From contig NZ_JAOZEW010000017.1 in the NCBI RefSeq assembly GCF_025847235.1, positions 1 to 64,000 of the forward strand: a stretch of DNA of 64,000 nucleotides, given 5' to 3'. The notes under the pieces were generated by a model. The model saw nothing but the letters and a program-made list of their open reading frames with translations, ran no database searches and was not told the origin of the DNA. The DNA is from Flavobacterium shii (GTDB lineage: Bacteria; Bacteroidota; Bacteroidia; Flavobacteriales; Flavobacteriaceae). Within the stretch, counting starts at the first letter, position 1; each line of letters begins with the position of its first letter. Below, piece after piece: positions 20,629 through 28,922 of the stretch. Made by a program: the position numbers and the translations under genes.

Positions 20629-21248
20629 AACTATTCCTGCTTTCCGTTACAAGATTTTTTATAAAAAAGGCATTTCTAATGATTAAAAACGAGCTTCCGT
20701 TGGTCGCTGTTTTTACTCAGGAAATGCTTTTTTTATTTCAAAATGCTTTTCACTACAATCAGGGTTAGGTGATGTGGAACGAGATATATTAATTGCGTTC
20801 TGGTGTAATCCGAGTACAATCCAATCCTGCAAGGTTTCTTTTGGCCTTGTAGGTATTCTGATGCTTTGATATTATGTCTAAAGATTTCGTGTTGCTATCC
20901 TGACAGGTTTTAAAAACCTGTTAGATATCTATTATTATTATTATCAAATCCTGCAAGGTCAGGAAATGACCTTACAGGATTTTAATATCAATATTAAAAT
21001 CCTGAAAAAAAGTATTCTTTTGTAATGAATTGCCAATAAATGTGGCTTTAGCCGAAATAATAAAGGATTTTGGCTAAAGCCATTTATGTGCCTATTTTGT
21101 TACTCCAGCTAAAGCAGGAGGCAATTGAAAAAGATGAAGATTGAGTAAAAGTAAAATACTAATTATTTGGAGTAATATTTCTTATTTTAGGATAACAGGT
21201 AGGATAGATAATATGTTGTTGTAGAAAAAAATATTAGTTTTGAAAACC
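20629..21248. repeat. Gene-free stretch rich in hairpin repeats
   Basis: No credible ORF is present. Structured pieces in order are as follows. (1) 20663-20733 is a long two-tier hairpin: AAAAAAGGCATTTC pairs with GAAATGCTTTTTT outside, TAAAAAC pairs with GTTTTTA inside, and the tip is GAGCTTCnnnnnGTCGCT. (2) 20826-20853 has CCTGCAAGG/CCTTGTAGG. (3) 20903-20921 is the near-palindrome ACAGGTTTT/AAAACCTGT. (4) 20947-20981 is a 14-bp stem AATCCTGCAAGGTC/GACCTTACAGGATT with one mismatch. (5) 21037-21088 has stems around GGCTTTAGCC/GGCTAAAGCC. Pieces 2 and 4 share TCCTGCAAGG. They look like decayed mobile or REP-like repeats. Confidence 0.7.
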
Positions 21249-21992
21249 TTATTTCTTCCAGTTGAGTTGTAATGCAAAACAAGATTTATCACCCTTTGTA
21301 ATGCTGAAAGTTGTATTGTCTTCTGTTTCGCTTTCATGTATTACAACAGTATCATTTAGAGATAGCTCTTTTAGGAAATTCATTTCGAAGCTTTCTATTT
21401 CCTGATTCAGAATATGTTTTGGGTCTACATGATCCAGACACCATTCTAGATATTTTACATTATTGGCATGATTTACAATATCCAAATCGGATAGATAAAC
21501 TGTTTTCTCAAAAACAGATTCTTTTTCGGGATTAATATTAATTTTAGAGAAACCTTCTTTTGTAGCTCTATTTTCGGGATATAACTCAAAATGGTCATAT
21601 GGGAGTGCTAATCCCTCAGGACGGCGTGCTTTTGTATTAAAAACTGCCCAGAACGTTTCGCTACCAATTATTTTTTTACCATTTACGTACATTTCTAATG
21701 CACGAACAGAACGAGAATTCTCGAGGCTATTGATCCATGTTTTTACAGTTACTACATCTTGCCATTTGGGCAAAGCAGTAACTTCTACACGCATTCGGCT
21801 TAAAACCCAAGCTTGGTCAAATTCCTGCATATCGGAAAAACTAATTCCTCCAACTTCTGAGTGTGCTGCAGCAGTTAGTTGTAAAAGGTTGCACATATCG
21901 GTATATTTTAAATACCCATTTGGTGTGCATTGTGTAAAATTGATTTCCCAGTCTTTGCTTAATACAGAGGTGAAATTTGGTGAGATTGGCAT
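21249..21992 (-). CDS. Acyl-ACP thioesterase (double hotdog)
   Basis: The 247-residue protein of the FatA/FatB-like family hydrolyses acyl-ACP to free fatty acids. The N-terminal hotdog contains LLQLTAAAHSEVGG and AWVLSRMRVEV. The C-terminal hotdog carries DLDIVNHANNVKYLEWCLD, matching the catalytic DxNxHxNN..YxxW pattern. It lies 11 bp after miaA on the same strand, and FabV is nearby in the window, but no pathway link beyond fatty-acid metabolism is visible. Confidence 0.92.
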   Translation of the reverse strand: MPISPNFTSVLSKDWEINFTQCTPNGYLKYTDMCNLLQLTAAAHSEVGGISFSDMQEFDQAWVLSRMRVEVTALPKWQDVVTVKTWINSLENSRSVRALEMYVNGKKIIGSETFWAVFNTKARRPEGLALPYDHFELYPENRATKEGFSKININPEKESVFEKTVYLSDLDIVNHANNVKYLEWCLDHVDPKHILNQEIESFEMNFLKELSLNDTVVIHESETEDNTTFSITKGDKSCFALQLNWKK

Positions 21993-22003
21993 GAGTCCTG
22001 ATC

Positions 22004-22927
22004 TTATTTTTTTATATTTTTTTCAATGAAGTTCATTATCTCGCTTTTTGGAGTTAGATAATCAAACCATTTTGTGTTTTCATTGCGTTTAAACCAAGTT
22101 AATTGGCGTTTTGCAAAACGTCGGGTATTTTTCTTGATTTCTTCGATCGCAAATGCAAGGCTGAATTCTTCATCAAAATAACTAAATAATTCTCTATAAC
22201 CTACCGTTTGTAGTGCATTTAACGCTTTATTAGGATAGAGACTGTGTGCTTCTTCCAGTAAACCTTGAGAAAGCATTATTTCTACGCGTTGGTTTATTCG
22301 GTTGTATATTACAGCTCTGTCAGCCTCCAAACCAATGAGGATAGGAGTGAAGTTTCGGTTGTTCTTTTTTTGGTTTAGAAAAGAAGAATATGGTTTTCCT
22401 GTGCCCAGACAAACTTCGACAAAGCGCATCATCCGTTGTGGATTTTGTAGTGTTTGTGGGTTTTCGATAGTTAGTTTGTCGTAGTAATTAGTGTCTGCTT
22501 CCTTTAATTGTTGCTGTAAATAGGTAATTCCGTTCTGTTCGTATTCTTTGGCAACTCGTTCGCGTACAGATGTGTCAATTTCGGGGAATTCATCAAATCC
22601 TTTTAATACGGCGTCTACATACAAACCAGATCCGCCTACTAGAATTGCATAATCGTTGTTTTGAAATAATTCTTCTAATTTGGTTATAGCTTCTTTTTCA
22701 TAATCACCAACTGTATAGTTTTCGAAAATGGATATGTTTTGAATAAAATGATGCTTGGCGGCTTCTAATTCCTCTTTATTTGGTACGGCTGTACCAATTG
22801 TCATTTCTTTGAAAAACTGACGGCTATCGCATGATATGATTTCGCACTCGAAATGTTGTGCCAAAGCAATACTTAAGGCAGTTTTTCCTATGGCTGTTGG
22901 TCCGACGATGGTGATTAGGTATTTCAT
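22004..22927 (-). CDS. miaA: tRNA dimethylallyltransferase MiaA
   Basis: The 307-residue enzyme adds the dimethylallyl group to A37 of tRNAs reading UNN codons. P-loop VGPTAIGKTALS, substrate motifs ISCDSRQFFKEM and GTAVPNKEE, VGGSGLYVDAVL, and the C-terminal RRFAKRQLTWFKRN are all conserved. Length is normal. It probably shares a transcript with the thioesterase. Confidence 0.96.
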   Translation of the reverse strand: MKYLITIVGPTAIGKTALSIALAQHFECEIISCDSRQFFKEMTIGTAVPNKEELEAAKHHFIQNISIFENYTVGDYEKEAITKLEELFQNNDYAILVGGSGLYVDAVLKGFDEFPEIDTSVRERVAKEYEQNGITYLQQQLKEADTNYYDKLTIENPQTLQNPQRMMRFVEVCLGTGKPYSSFLNQKKNNRNFTPILIGLEADRAVIYNRINQRVEIMLSQGLLEEAHSLYPNKALNALQTVGYRELFSYFDEEFSLAFAIEEIKKNTRRFAKRQLTWFKRNENTKWFDYLTPKSEIMNFIEKNIKK

Positions 22928-22934
22928 ATTTTTT

Positions 22935-23074
22935 AGCCCAGATGGGAATGTAAACCCCGGACTTATATTTGTTTATTTTTTTGGTCTAAAAGAGCGACTT
23001 TAGAAGCTCCTTTTATGCCTTAAAAAAATTATGAATATAAGGAGGAGTTGTAGAGTACAGCTGGAAATAGCTTC
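22935..23074. repeat. Structured intergenic element, family E copy 1
   Basis: It begins AGCCCAGATGGGAATG and ends CAGCTGGAAATAGCTTC. Inside, CTTATATTtgTTtATTTTTTT (22970-22990) pairs with the reverse-complementary stretch around 23018-23042. The tip carries GAGCGACTTTAGAAGCTC (22992-23009). Ends and layout match the reverse-oriented copies at 47513-47593 and 57960-58031. It occupies almost the whole miaA to ion-channel gap. Confidence 0.6.
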
Positions 23075-23079
23075 ATAAA

Positions 23080-23919
23080 TTAATTATCGGGTAATATTTC
23101 ACCACATTCATAGCAATATTTAGCACTATCAAAGTGAACTTGTGAATTGCATTTTTTACACGTTTTTTTAGTGCTGATGGAATTGCTTCTTAAGCTACTT
23201 TTTGCAAATTCGGCTGTTACAATTCCGGTAGGAACAGCAATGATTCCGTATCCCATTATCATTACCAGTGAGGCTAAAAATTGCCCGAATGGAGAAGCGG
23301 GAGAGATATCGCCATAACCTACGGTAGTCAGGGTTACGATGGCCCAATAAATTCCTACAGGGATACTGGTAAAGCCACTTTCTTTGCCTTCGACTACATA
23401 CATTAATGCGCCAATAATTACTGCGCTTATAATAACAAAATAGATAAAGACGAGGATTTTTTCTTTACTGGCATCCATCGCTTCACGAAGTTGTTTGGAT
23501 TGCTGCGAGATTTGCGGTATATGTAAAATTTTGAATAATCGAAAGAAACGCATAACTCTTACGATGGTTAAGATATTTGTTGCAGGAAAAAATATCGACA
23601 AATACATAGGTAATATCGCCATTAAATCGATGATGCCATAAAAGCTAAAAATATACTTTATAGGTTTCTGTATCGAAATAATACGTAGAATATACTCTAT
23701 AGTAAAGAAAATTGTAATGATCCATTCGAAGGCGACAAGGTAAGTGTGGTATTTATGGTTAATGCCTTCCACTGTATCCATCATGACCAAAAGTACACTC
23801 AATAAGATAAGACCCAAAAGCACCAAATCAAACAAACGTCCTAAAAAGGTATTGGTACCATAAAGAATTATTTGGGTTTTTTGTCTAAAAATATCGTATT
23901 TTGATTTGATTTTTGTCAT
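23080..23919 (-). CDS. Voltage-gated-type potassium channel with C-terminal zinc ribbon
   Basis: This 279-residue ion transporter has six predicted membrane segments (about 27-245). The S4-like segment is IVRVMRFFRLFKILH with regularly spaced Arg/Lys. The pore filter TTVGYGDISP marks potassium selectivity. After the last helix, the tail carries KTCKKCNSQ and KYCYECGEIL, a four-cysteine zinc ribbon. The ribbon is the odd part, because Kv/KvAP-type channels usually end in a short tail. The gene is - strand, 30 bp downstream of the exonuclease gene. Confidence 0.9.
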   Translation of the reverse strand: MTKIKSKYDIFRQKTQIILYGTNTFLGRLFDLVLLGLILLSVLLVMMDTVEGINHKYHTYLVAFEWIITIFFTIEYILRIISIQKPIKYIFSFYGIIDLMAILPMYLSIFFPATNILTIVRVMRFFRLFKILHIPQISQQSKQLREAMDASKEKILVFIYFVIISAVIIGALMYVVEGKESGFTSIPVGIYWAIVTLTTVGYGDISPASPFGQFLASLVMIMGYGIIAVPTGIVTAEFAKSSLRSNSISTKKTCKKCNSQVHFDSAKYCYECGEILPDN

Positions 23920-23949
23920 ATCGACGAAGATACGGAAAGTTAAGATGTA

Positions 23950-25311
23950 TTAAAAATGAATTACTTTTAATGATTTGCTTTTTCTCATATAATTCTGAAT
24001 TATACTTTTGACATCGCGATTGTTTTGCATTGGTATAATTATGTTTTTCAGGATTTCGATATTAGTAATCTGATAGTTTAAGTCATAAAAGACATAACCT
24101 ATATAAACTCCATTTTCTATTACTACCGCACTACGTTCACTTACAGTTCGGCCACGATCTATTAAAATCATGTTTTTATTTTCGAAACTATAATCTGTAA
24201 TAAAATCTTGAACCCTTGCATTGTATACTTCGGGAGTGATTTCTCCGATGCAAGCGCCATCGCATTCTTTTATTTTATATTGAAAGCATTCTTTTTTGGT
24301 CACATATAAACCAGTAAGTTTTTGGCAAAGTTTATATTTATCGGTGATAAAAAATAAGGCATTTTTTCCTTCTTGTAGGCTTCCGTAAGATGTAATTTCT
24401 TTTTTACGTCCATCGGTTTTCTGAAGTTTTAAGTTTAAATATCCTTTTTTATCTTTTTCGGCATATAAAGAAAGTGGAAAAATAGTTTTTTTCTGCGAAC
24501 GATTGTATTTGGGTTTGTTGACTTTTATTTCTTCGCTTTCTTTTAAAAGCGCAATAAGTTCGCTTCCAGTTTCTTCATAAGTTACAGTAAATACCTCGGC
24601 TTGGATTTTTTTGCTTTTGATATTTGTTCCTGTAAAATGCTGATTGATGCGTTTTTTTATATTTCGGCTTTTGCCAATGTATATTAAGGTTCCGTTTTCG
24701 TTATGAATGTAATATACACCTGTTTTTGTGGGTGCCTGCGCTACAATATCTAATAATTTTGGTGCGATACCTTTTTCGATTTCTAGTTTTATGAAATCTT
24801 TTATGATGGTTTTTTCGGTATCTTTTTCCAGTAGCATTTTGAACAACTTGACAGTTGCCATGGCATCTCCATTGGCACGGTGTCTGTCGGCCATTGGGAT
24901 TCCTAGTGCACGAACAAGTTTTCCTAGACTATATGAAGGTTGTTCCGGGATTAATTTTTTGGCAAGTTCGACAGTACATAGCGTTCGGGCTTCGAAATCA
25001 TAACCTAAACGACGAAATTCGGTACGTAAGATTCTATAATCAAATGATGCATTATGCGCTACTATAACACAATCGGTGGTGATTTCTATAATTCTTTTGG
25101 CAACTTCAAAAAACTTTGGGGCAGAACGCAACATAGCATTATTAATGCCTGTGAGTTTTACAACAAACGGCTGGATGGGAATTTCAGGATTCACCAAGCT
25201 AATGAATTGGTCAACTACTTCATGACCATCAAATTTATAGATGGCAATTTCGGTAATTCCTTCTTCATTAAATTGTCCCCCAGTTGTTTCTATGTCGAGT
25301 ATTGCGTACAT
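23950..25311 (-). CDS. DEDDh exonuclease fused to GIY-YIG nuclease domain
   Basis: The 453-residue protein has an N-terminal 3'-5' exonuclease like DnaQ (about 1-165) with AILDIETTG (Asp/Glu metal ligands), AHNASFDYRIL and HRANGDA. A GIY-YIG nuclease domain (about 195-275) has TGVYYIHNENGTLIYIGKS and RINQHF. About 170 C-terminal residues are UvrC/Cho-like, including a CQKLTGLY..C..KECDGAC cysteine cluster. This architecture is the DnaQ-UvrC-like fusion annotated as an exonuclease-domain protein in Bacteroidota. It is presumably a repair nuclease; the substrate is not known. Confidence 0.9.
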   Translation of the reverse strand: MYAILDIETTGGQFNEEGITEIAIYKFDGHEVVDQFISLVNPEIPIQPFVVKLTGINNAMLRSAPKFFEVAKRIIEITTDCVIVAHNASFDYRILRTEFRRLGYDFEARTLCTVELAKKLIPEQPSYSLGKLVRALGIPMADRHRANGDAMATVKLFKMLLEKDTEKTIIKDFIKLEIEKGIAPKLLDIVAQAPTKTGVYYIHNENGTLIYIGKSRNIKKRINQHFTGTNIKSKKIQAEVFTVTYEETGSELIALLKESEEIKVNKPKYNRSQKKTIFPLSLYAEKDKKGYLNLKLQKTDGRKKEITSYGSLQEGKNALFFITDKYKLCQKLTGLYVTKKECFQYKIKECDGACIGEITPEVYNARVQDFITDYSFENKNMILIDRGRTVSERSAVVIENGVYIGYVFYDLNYQITNIEILKNIIIPMQNNRDVKSIIQNYMRKSKSLKVIHF

Positions 25312-25312
25312 A

Positions 25313-25409
25313 TCCCCCTAGCCCCCAAAGGGGGAATTAAAATTGTTAAAAAATATGTTGATTTCCATAAATTTATTTTTATTATTCCCCCTTTGGGGGT
25401 TAGGGGGAT
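25313..25409. repeat. Inverted pair of C/G-rich REP-like repeats
   Basis: The left copy (25313-25338) and right copy (25384-25409) are near-perfect inverted copies of each other. Each contains its own internal palindrome (CCCCCAAAGGGGG and CCCCCTTTGGGGG), and they flank a 45-bp AT-rich spacer. The pair fills the entire gap between the exonuclease start and the YggS stop. A related pair occurs at 40579-40700. Confidence 0.8.
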
Positions 25410-26069
25410 TTATCTTCCTCCAAATATACTACTTCCAATGCGAACCATGGTGCTGCCACATTCAATTGAAAGTTTATAATCTCCGGACATTCCCATAGAT
25501 ATAGTATTTAGGTTACAATTTACAGTTTTTGTAGTTTGTAAAGAGTCAAAAATAGACTTTAAATGCGTGAATTCTTTTTTAATCTGGTTTTGATTTTCGG
25601 TAAAAGTTGCCATTCCCATCAAGCCTAAAATTTGAATGTTTTTCATGTTATAAAATTCATCTGAGGCTAGGAGTGAAGTGAGTTCTTTTTCGTCAAGACC
25701 AAATTTTGTTTCTTCTTCGGCAATGTGCATTTGAAGCAGGCAATCAATAACACGGTTATTTTTTAAGGCCTGTTTATTTATTTCCTGCAATAATTTTAAA
25801 CTATCAACGCCATGAATTAAGCTTACAAACGGTGCCATAAATTTTACTTTATTCGTTTGTACGTGACCAATCATGTGCCATTGGATGTCTTTTGGCATTT
25901 CTTCCCATTTGTCTGTCATTTCCTGGATTTTGTTTTCTCCAAAAATGCGTTGACCAGCTTCGTAGGCTTCCATTAAATCAGCAACAGGTTTGGTTTTAGA
26001 AACCGCAACCAATGTTACATGTTCTGGTAAAGAAGCTTTTATGGTATTTAAATTTGCTTTAATAGACAT
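25410..26069 (-). CDS. YggS/PROSC-family PLP homeostasis protein
   Basis: The 219-residue protein has a TIM-barrel PLP-binding fold. The PLP lysine lies in LVAVSKTKP. FGENKIQEMTDKW, WHMIGHVQTNKVK, LMGMATFT, LSMGMSGDY-type (ISMGMSGDYKLSIECGSTMVRIG) and the C-terminal SSIFGGR are all family hallmarks. The family buffers pyridoxal phosphate and influences amino-acid metabolism. It lies 18 bp after the dehydrogenase gene, so co-transcription is likely. Confidence 0.95.
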   Translation of the reverse strand: MSIKANLNTIKASLPEHVTLVAVSKTKPVADLMEAYEAGQRIFGENKIQEMTDKWEEMPKDIQWHMIGHVQTNKVKFMAPFVSLIHGVDSLKLLQEINKQALKNNRVIDCLLQMHIAEEETKFGLDEKELTSLLASDEFYNMKNIQILGLMGMATFTENQNQIKKEFTHLKSIFDSLQTTKTVNCNLNTISMGMSGDYKLSIECGSTMVRIGSSIFGGR

Positions 26070-26087
26070 TGTCTTTTTTAGTTTTTT

Positions 26088-26981
26088 TTATGAAATGATA
26101 AATTGCTTAGAGATTTTCTCTGCTTTTTTACTTTCACTATAATCATAAAATCCTTCACCGGATTTCACTCCCAGTTTTCCTGCTCTTACCATATTTACTA
26201 ATAAAGGGCATGGTGCGTATTTAGGATTTTTGAAACCGTCGTACATTACATTTAAAATAGCTAAACATACGTCAAGACCAATAAAATCGGCTAATTGCAA
26301 AGGTCCCATTGGGTGTCCCATGCCTAGTTTCATTACTGTATCAATTTCATAAACACCAGCAACTTTATTATATAACGTTTCAATAGCCTCGTTTAGCATA
26401 GGCATTAAAATTCTATTGGCAACAAAACCTGGATAATCATTTACCTCAACAGGAGTTTTTCCTAATTTCTCAGATAATTCCATGATGATTTTGGTAACTT
26501 CATCGCTAGTATTATAACCACGAATAATCTCTACTAATTTCATAATTGGCACTGGATTCATAAAATGCATTCCGATAACACGCTCTGGATGTGCTACAAT
26601 AGCTCCGATTTGTGTGATAGAAATAGAAGAAGTATTGGTTGCTAAAATAGTATTATGAGAACAAGCTTCATTTAATTGCTTAAAAATATTAAGTTTTAAA
26701 TCGATGTTTTCGGTAGCAGCTTCTACAACTAAATCAACACCTACAACACCATCTTTGATATCTGTGTAAGTAATGATATTTGTTATTGTTTTTGCTTTTT
26801 CTTCTTCTGTAATGCTTCCTTTTGCAAGCATTCTGTCTAAATTAGCGGCAATGGTTGCCATTCCTTTATCCAATGATTTCTCGGAAACATCAATTAGTTT
26901 TACAACAAAACCACTTTGAGCAAATGTATGAGCAATTCCGTTACCCATTGTTCCTGCACCGATTACAGCTATTGTTTTCAT
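26088..26981 (-). CDS. 3-hydroxybutyryl/3-hydroxyacyl-CoA dehydrogenase
   Basis: The 297-residue NAD-dependent enzyme oxidises 3-hydroxyacyl-CoA. The Rossmann motif is VIGAGTMGNGIAHTFAQSG. The catalytic His is in GMHFMNPVPIMKLVEII, with a partner Glu. The C-terminal dimer domain has DYPGFVANRILMPMLNEAI, GMGHPMGPLQLADFIGLD and SGEGFYDYS. It is the single-domain PaaH/Hbd type. It lies downstream of the 42-bp palindrome at 27009-27050. Confidence 0.93.
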   Translation of the reverse strand: MKTIAVIGAGTMGNGIAHTFAQSGFVVKLIDVSEKSLDKGMATIAANLDRMLAKGSITEEEKAKTITNIITYTDIKDGVVGVDLVVEAATENIDLKLNIFKQLNEACSHNTILATNTSSISITQIGAIVAHPERVIGMHFMNPVPIMKLVEIIRGYNTSDEVTKIIMELSEKLGKTPVEVNDYPGFVANRILMPMLNEAIETLYNKVAGVYEIDTVMKLGMGHPMGPLQLADFIGLDVCLAILNVMYDGFKNPKYAPCPLLVNMVRAGKLGVKSGEGFYDYSESKKAEKISKQFIIS

Positions 26982-27008
26982 ATTATTTAAGTACTATATT
27001 TTATAATT

Positions 27009-27050
27009 TTAGCCATGAATTCACAAATTAATTTGTGAATTCATGGCTAA
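27009..27050. repeat. 42-bp perfect palindrome
   Basis: The sequence reads identically on both strands over 42 bases, with outer arm TTAGCCATGAATTC. It sits 15 bp beyond the stop of the oxidoreductase gene and 27 bp before the dehydrogenase start. A run of seven T follows on the + strand, so it looks like a + strand terminator between two - strand genes. Confidence 0.9.
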
Positions 27051-27065
27051 TTTTTTTAGATTATT

Positions 27066-28031
27066 TTATTTATCGAAACAGTCAATAATTTGGTAAGCTA
27101 CTCTTAATGCATCTGTTGCTTGTTCAAGAGTTACAACTGGTGTCGTATCTGTATTAATAGCATGTGCAAAAGACTCTAATTCATCAAGAATTGCATTGTT
27201 TTGCTCAACATCTGGATTTGTAAAATAGATTTGTTTTTTTACTCCTTCAGCATTTTGCAAAATCATATCAAAATCACCTGGAATTTCAGGAGCATCTTTC
27301 ATACGGACAACTTCACATTTTTTCTCCAAAAAGTCAACTGAAATATAAGCATCTTTTTGAAAAAAGCGTGTTTTACGCATATTTTTCATCGAAATTCTGC
27401 TTGCTGTTAAATTTGCAACGCATCCATTTTCAAATTCAATTCGTGCATTGGCAATGTCTGGAGTATCACTAATTACAGAAACTCCACTGGCATTGATACT
27501 TTTTACTTTGGATTTTACAACGCTTAAAATAGCATCAATATCATGAATCATCAAATCTAAAACTACAGGGACATCTGTACCACGCGGATTAAATTCGGCC
27601 AAACGATGTGTTTCTATAAACATCGGATTTTCAATCATGTTTTTTGTTGCTGTAAATGCTGGATTAAAACGTTCAACATGACCAACTTGCCCTTTTACAT
27701 TATATTCTTTTGCTAAAGCAATAATTTCTTCGGCTTCTTCAACAGTATTCGAAATAGGTTTTTCGATAAAAATGTGCTTTCCTGATTTAATAGCAACTTT
27801 GGCGCATTTGTAATGTGATAGTGTTGGAGTTACGATGTCGATTACATCGACAGCATGTATTAATTTGGCAATTGTATTGAAATTTTTGTATCCGAATTCT
27901 TTGGAAATTTTCTCGGCATTTTCTTGATTTTGGTCATAAAAACCAACTAATTCATATTTATCAGATTGTTGTAATAAACGTAAATGTATTTTACCTAAGT
28001 GACCAGCACCTAAAACTCCTACTTTTAACAT
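27066..28031 (-). CDS. Gfo/Idh/MocA family oxidoreductase
   Basis: The 321-residue protein has an N-terminal Rossmann domain (KVGVLGAGHLGKIHLRLL). The family catalytic motif EKP lies in GKHIFIEKPISNT. The C-terminal alpha/beta domain has GHVERFNPAF and a conserved DLMIHDIDAIL containing the His-Asp pair. NAD(P)-dependent sugar or UDP-sugar dehydrogenases have this form; the substrate cannot be stated. A -7-like TATTTTTG occurs on the - strand at 28055-28048. Confidence 0.85.
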   Translation of the reverse strand: MLKVGVLGAGHLGKIHLRLLQQSDKYELVGFYDQNQENAEKISKEFGYKNFNTIAKLIHAVDVIDIVTPTLSHYKCAKVAIKSGKHIFIEKPISNTVEEAEEIIALAKEYNVKGQVGHVERFNPAFTATKNMIENPMFIETHRLAEFNPRGTDVPVVLDLMIHDIDAILSVVKSKVKSINASGVSVISDTPDIANARIEFENGCVANLTASRISMKNMRKTRFFQKDAYISVDFLEKKCEVVRMKDAPEIPGDFDMILQNAEGVKKQIYFTNPDVEQNNAILDELESFAHAINTDTTPVVTLEQATDALRVAYQIIDCFDK

Positions 28032-28174
28032 GAGAATGTATTTTTAACAAAAATATAATTTATTTGTTGAAAGTGAAAGTGAATGCTTTAAAGTTTTAGT
28101 AATTTAATATTTAAGAATCAATATTTGAATTACTATTTACTTTCTTATTTTTACCAAAAATTAAATAATAAACA

Positions 28175-28816
28175 TTGAAAGACACTGCCAAACATCAAGG
28201 ACTTCGGAATCAATTAGTAAGCACTTTGCAACAAAAGGGAATTACCGATAAAGCTGTTTTGGAAGCGATAAAAAAAATCCCAAGACACCTTTTTTTGAAC
28301 TCTAGCTTTGAAGATTATGCATATCAGGACAAAGCTTTCCCGATTGGTGCGGGGCAAACCATTTCACAACCTTACACTGTTGCGTTTCAATCGCAGTTGT
28401 TAGAAGTTAAAAAAGACCATAAAGTACTGGAAATTGGTACAGGGTCGGGGTATCAAACGGCAGTATTATTTACACTTGGAGCCAAAGTATATAGTGTTGA
28501 AAGACAAAATGAGTTGTTTAAAACAACATCAATTTTGTTCCCGAAGTTAGGAATTCGTCCTAAACATCTTTCTTTTGGTGATGGTTATAAAGGTTTACCT
28601 AGCTATGCTCCATTTGATAGTATAATTGTAACAGCAGGAGCACCTTTTATTCCGCAACCATTAATGGCACAGCTAAAAATTGGAGGAAGATTAGTGATTC
28701 CGCTAGGAGAAGACGTTCAGATAATGACGTTATTAATTCGTAAAAACGAAACACAATTTGAAAAACATGAGTTTGGAGAGTTTAGATTCGTTCCTTTATT
28801 AGAAGATAAAAATTAA
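28175..28816 (+). CDS. pcm: Protein-L-isoaspartate O-methyltransferase
   Basis: The 213-residue SAM-dependent methyltransferase starts repair of isoaspartyl residues. Motifs are IPRHLFLNSSFEDYAYQDKA, IGAGQTISQPY, and motif I LEIGTGSGYQTAVL. FDSIIVTAGAPFIPQPL and GGRLVIPLG follow. The start is TTG at 28175. No ATG fits upstream, and the sequence KDTAKHQGLRNQLV matches the family N-terminus. Confidence 0.95.
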   Translation: MKDTAKHQGLRNQLVSTLQQKGITDKAVLEAIKKIPRHLFLNSSFEDYAYQDKAFPIGAGQTISQPYTVAFQSQLLEVKKDHKVLEIGTGSGYQTAVLFTLGAKVYSVERQNELFKTTSILFPKLGIRPKHLSFGDGYKGLPSYAPFDSIIVTAGAPFIPQPLMAQLKIGGRLVIPLGEDVQIMTLLIRKNETQFEKHEFGEFRFVPLLEDKN

Positions 28817-28849
28817 ATTTTAGTATTATAAATTAAATACAAAGAATTG

Positions 28850-28922
28850 AACCATTAAGAGATTAAGAAAAATTAAGAATTTTAAAGCTTGATAAAACTT
28901 AATTTCTTAATGGTTTTTTTAT
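28850..28922 (+). terminator. Terminator after pcm
   Basis: AACCATTAAGA (28850-28860) pairs with TCTTAATGGTT (28905-28915) over an AT-rich inner stem, followed by a T run. The long loop makes it weaker than the compact ones. Confidence 0.6.

Noticed and set aside
25054-25479. + strand ORF spanning the exonuclease start, the C/G-rich repeats and the YggS end
   Set aside because: It crosses two genes and a repeat and has no family sequence.
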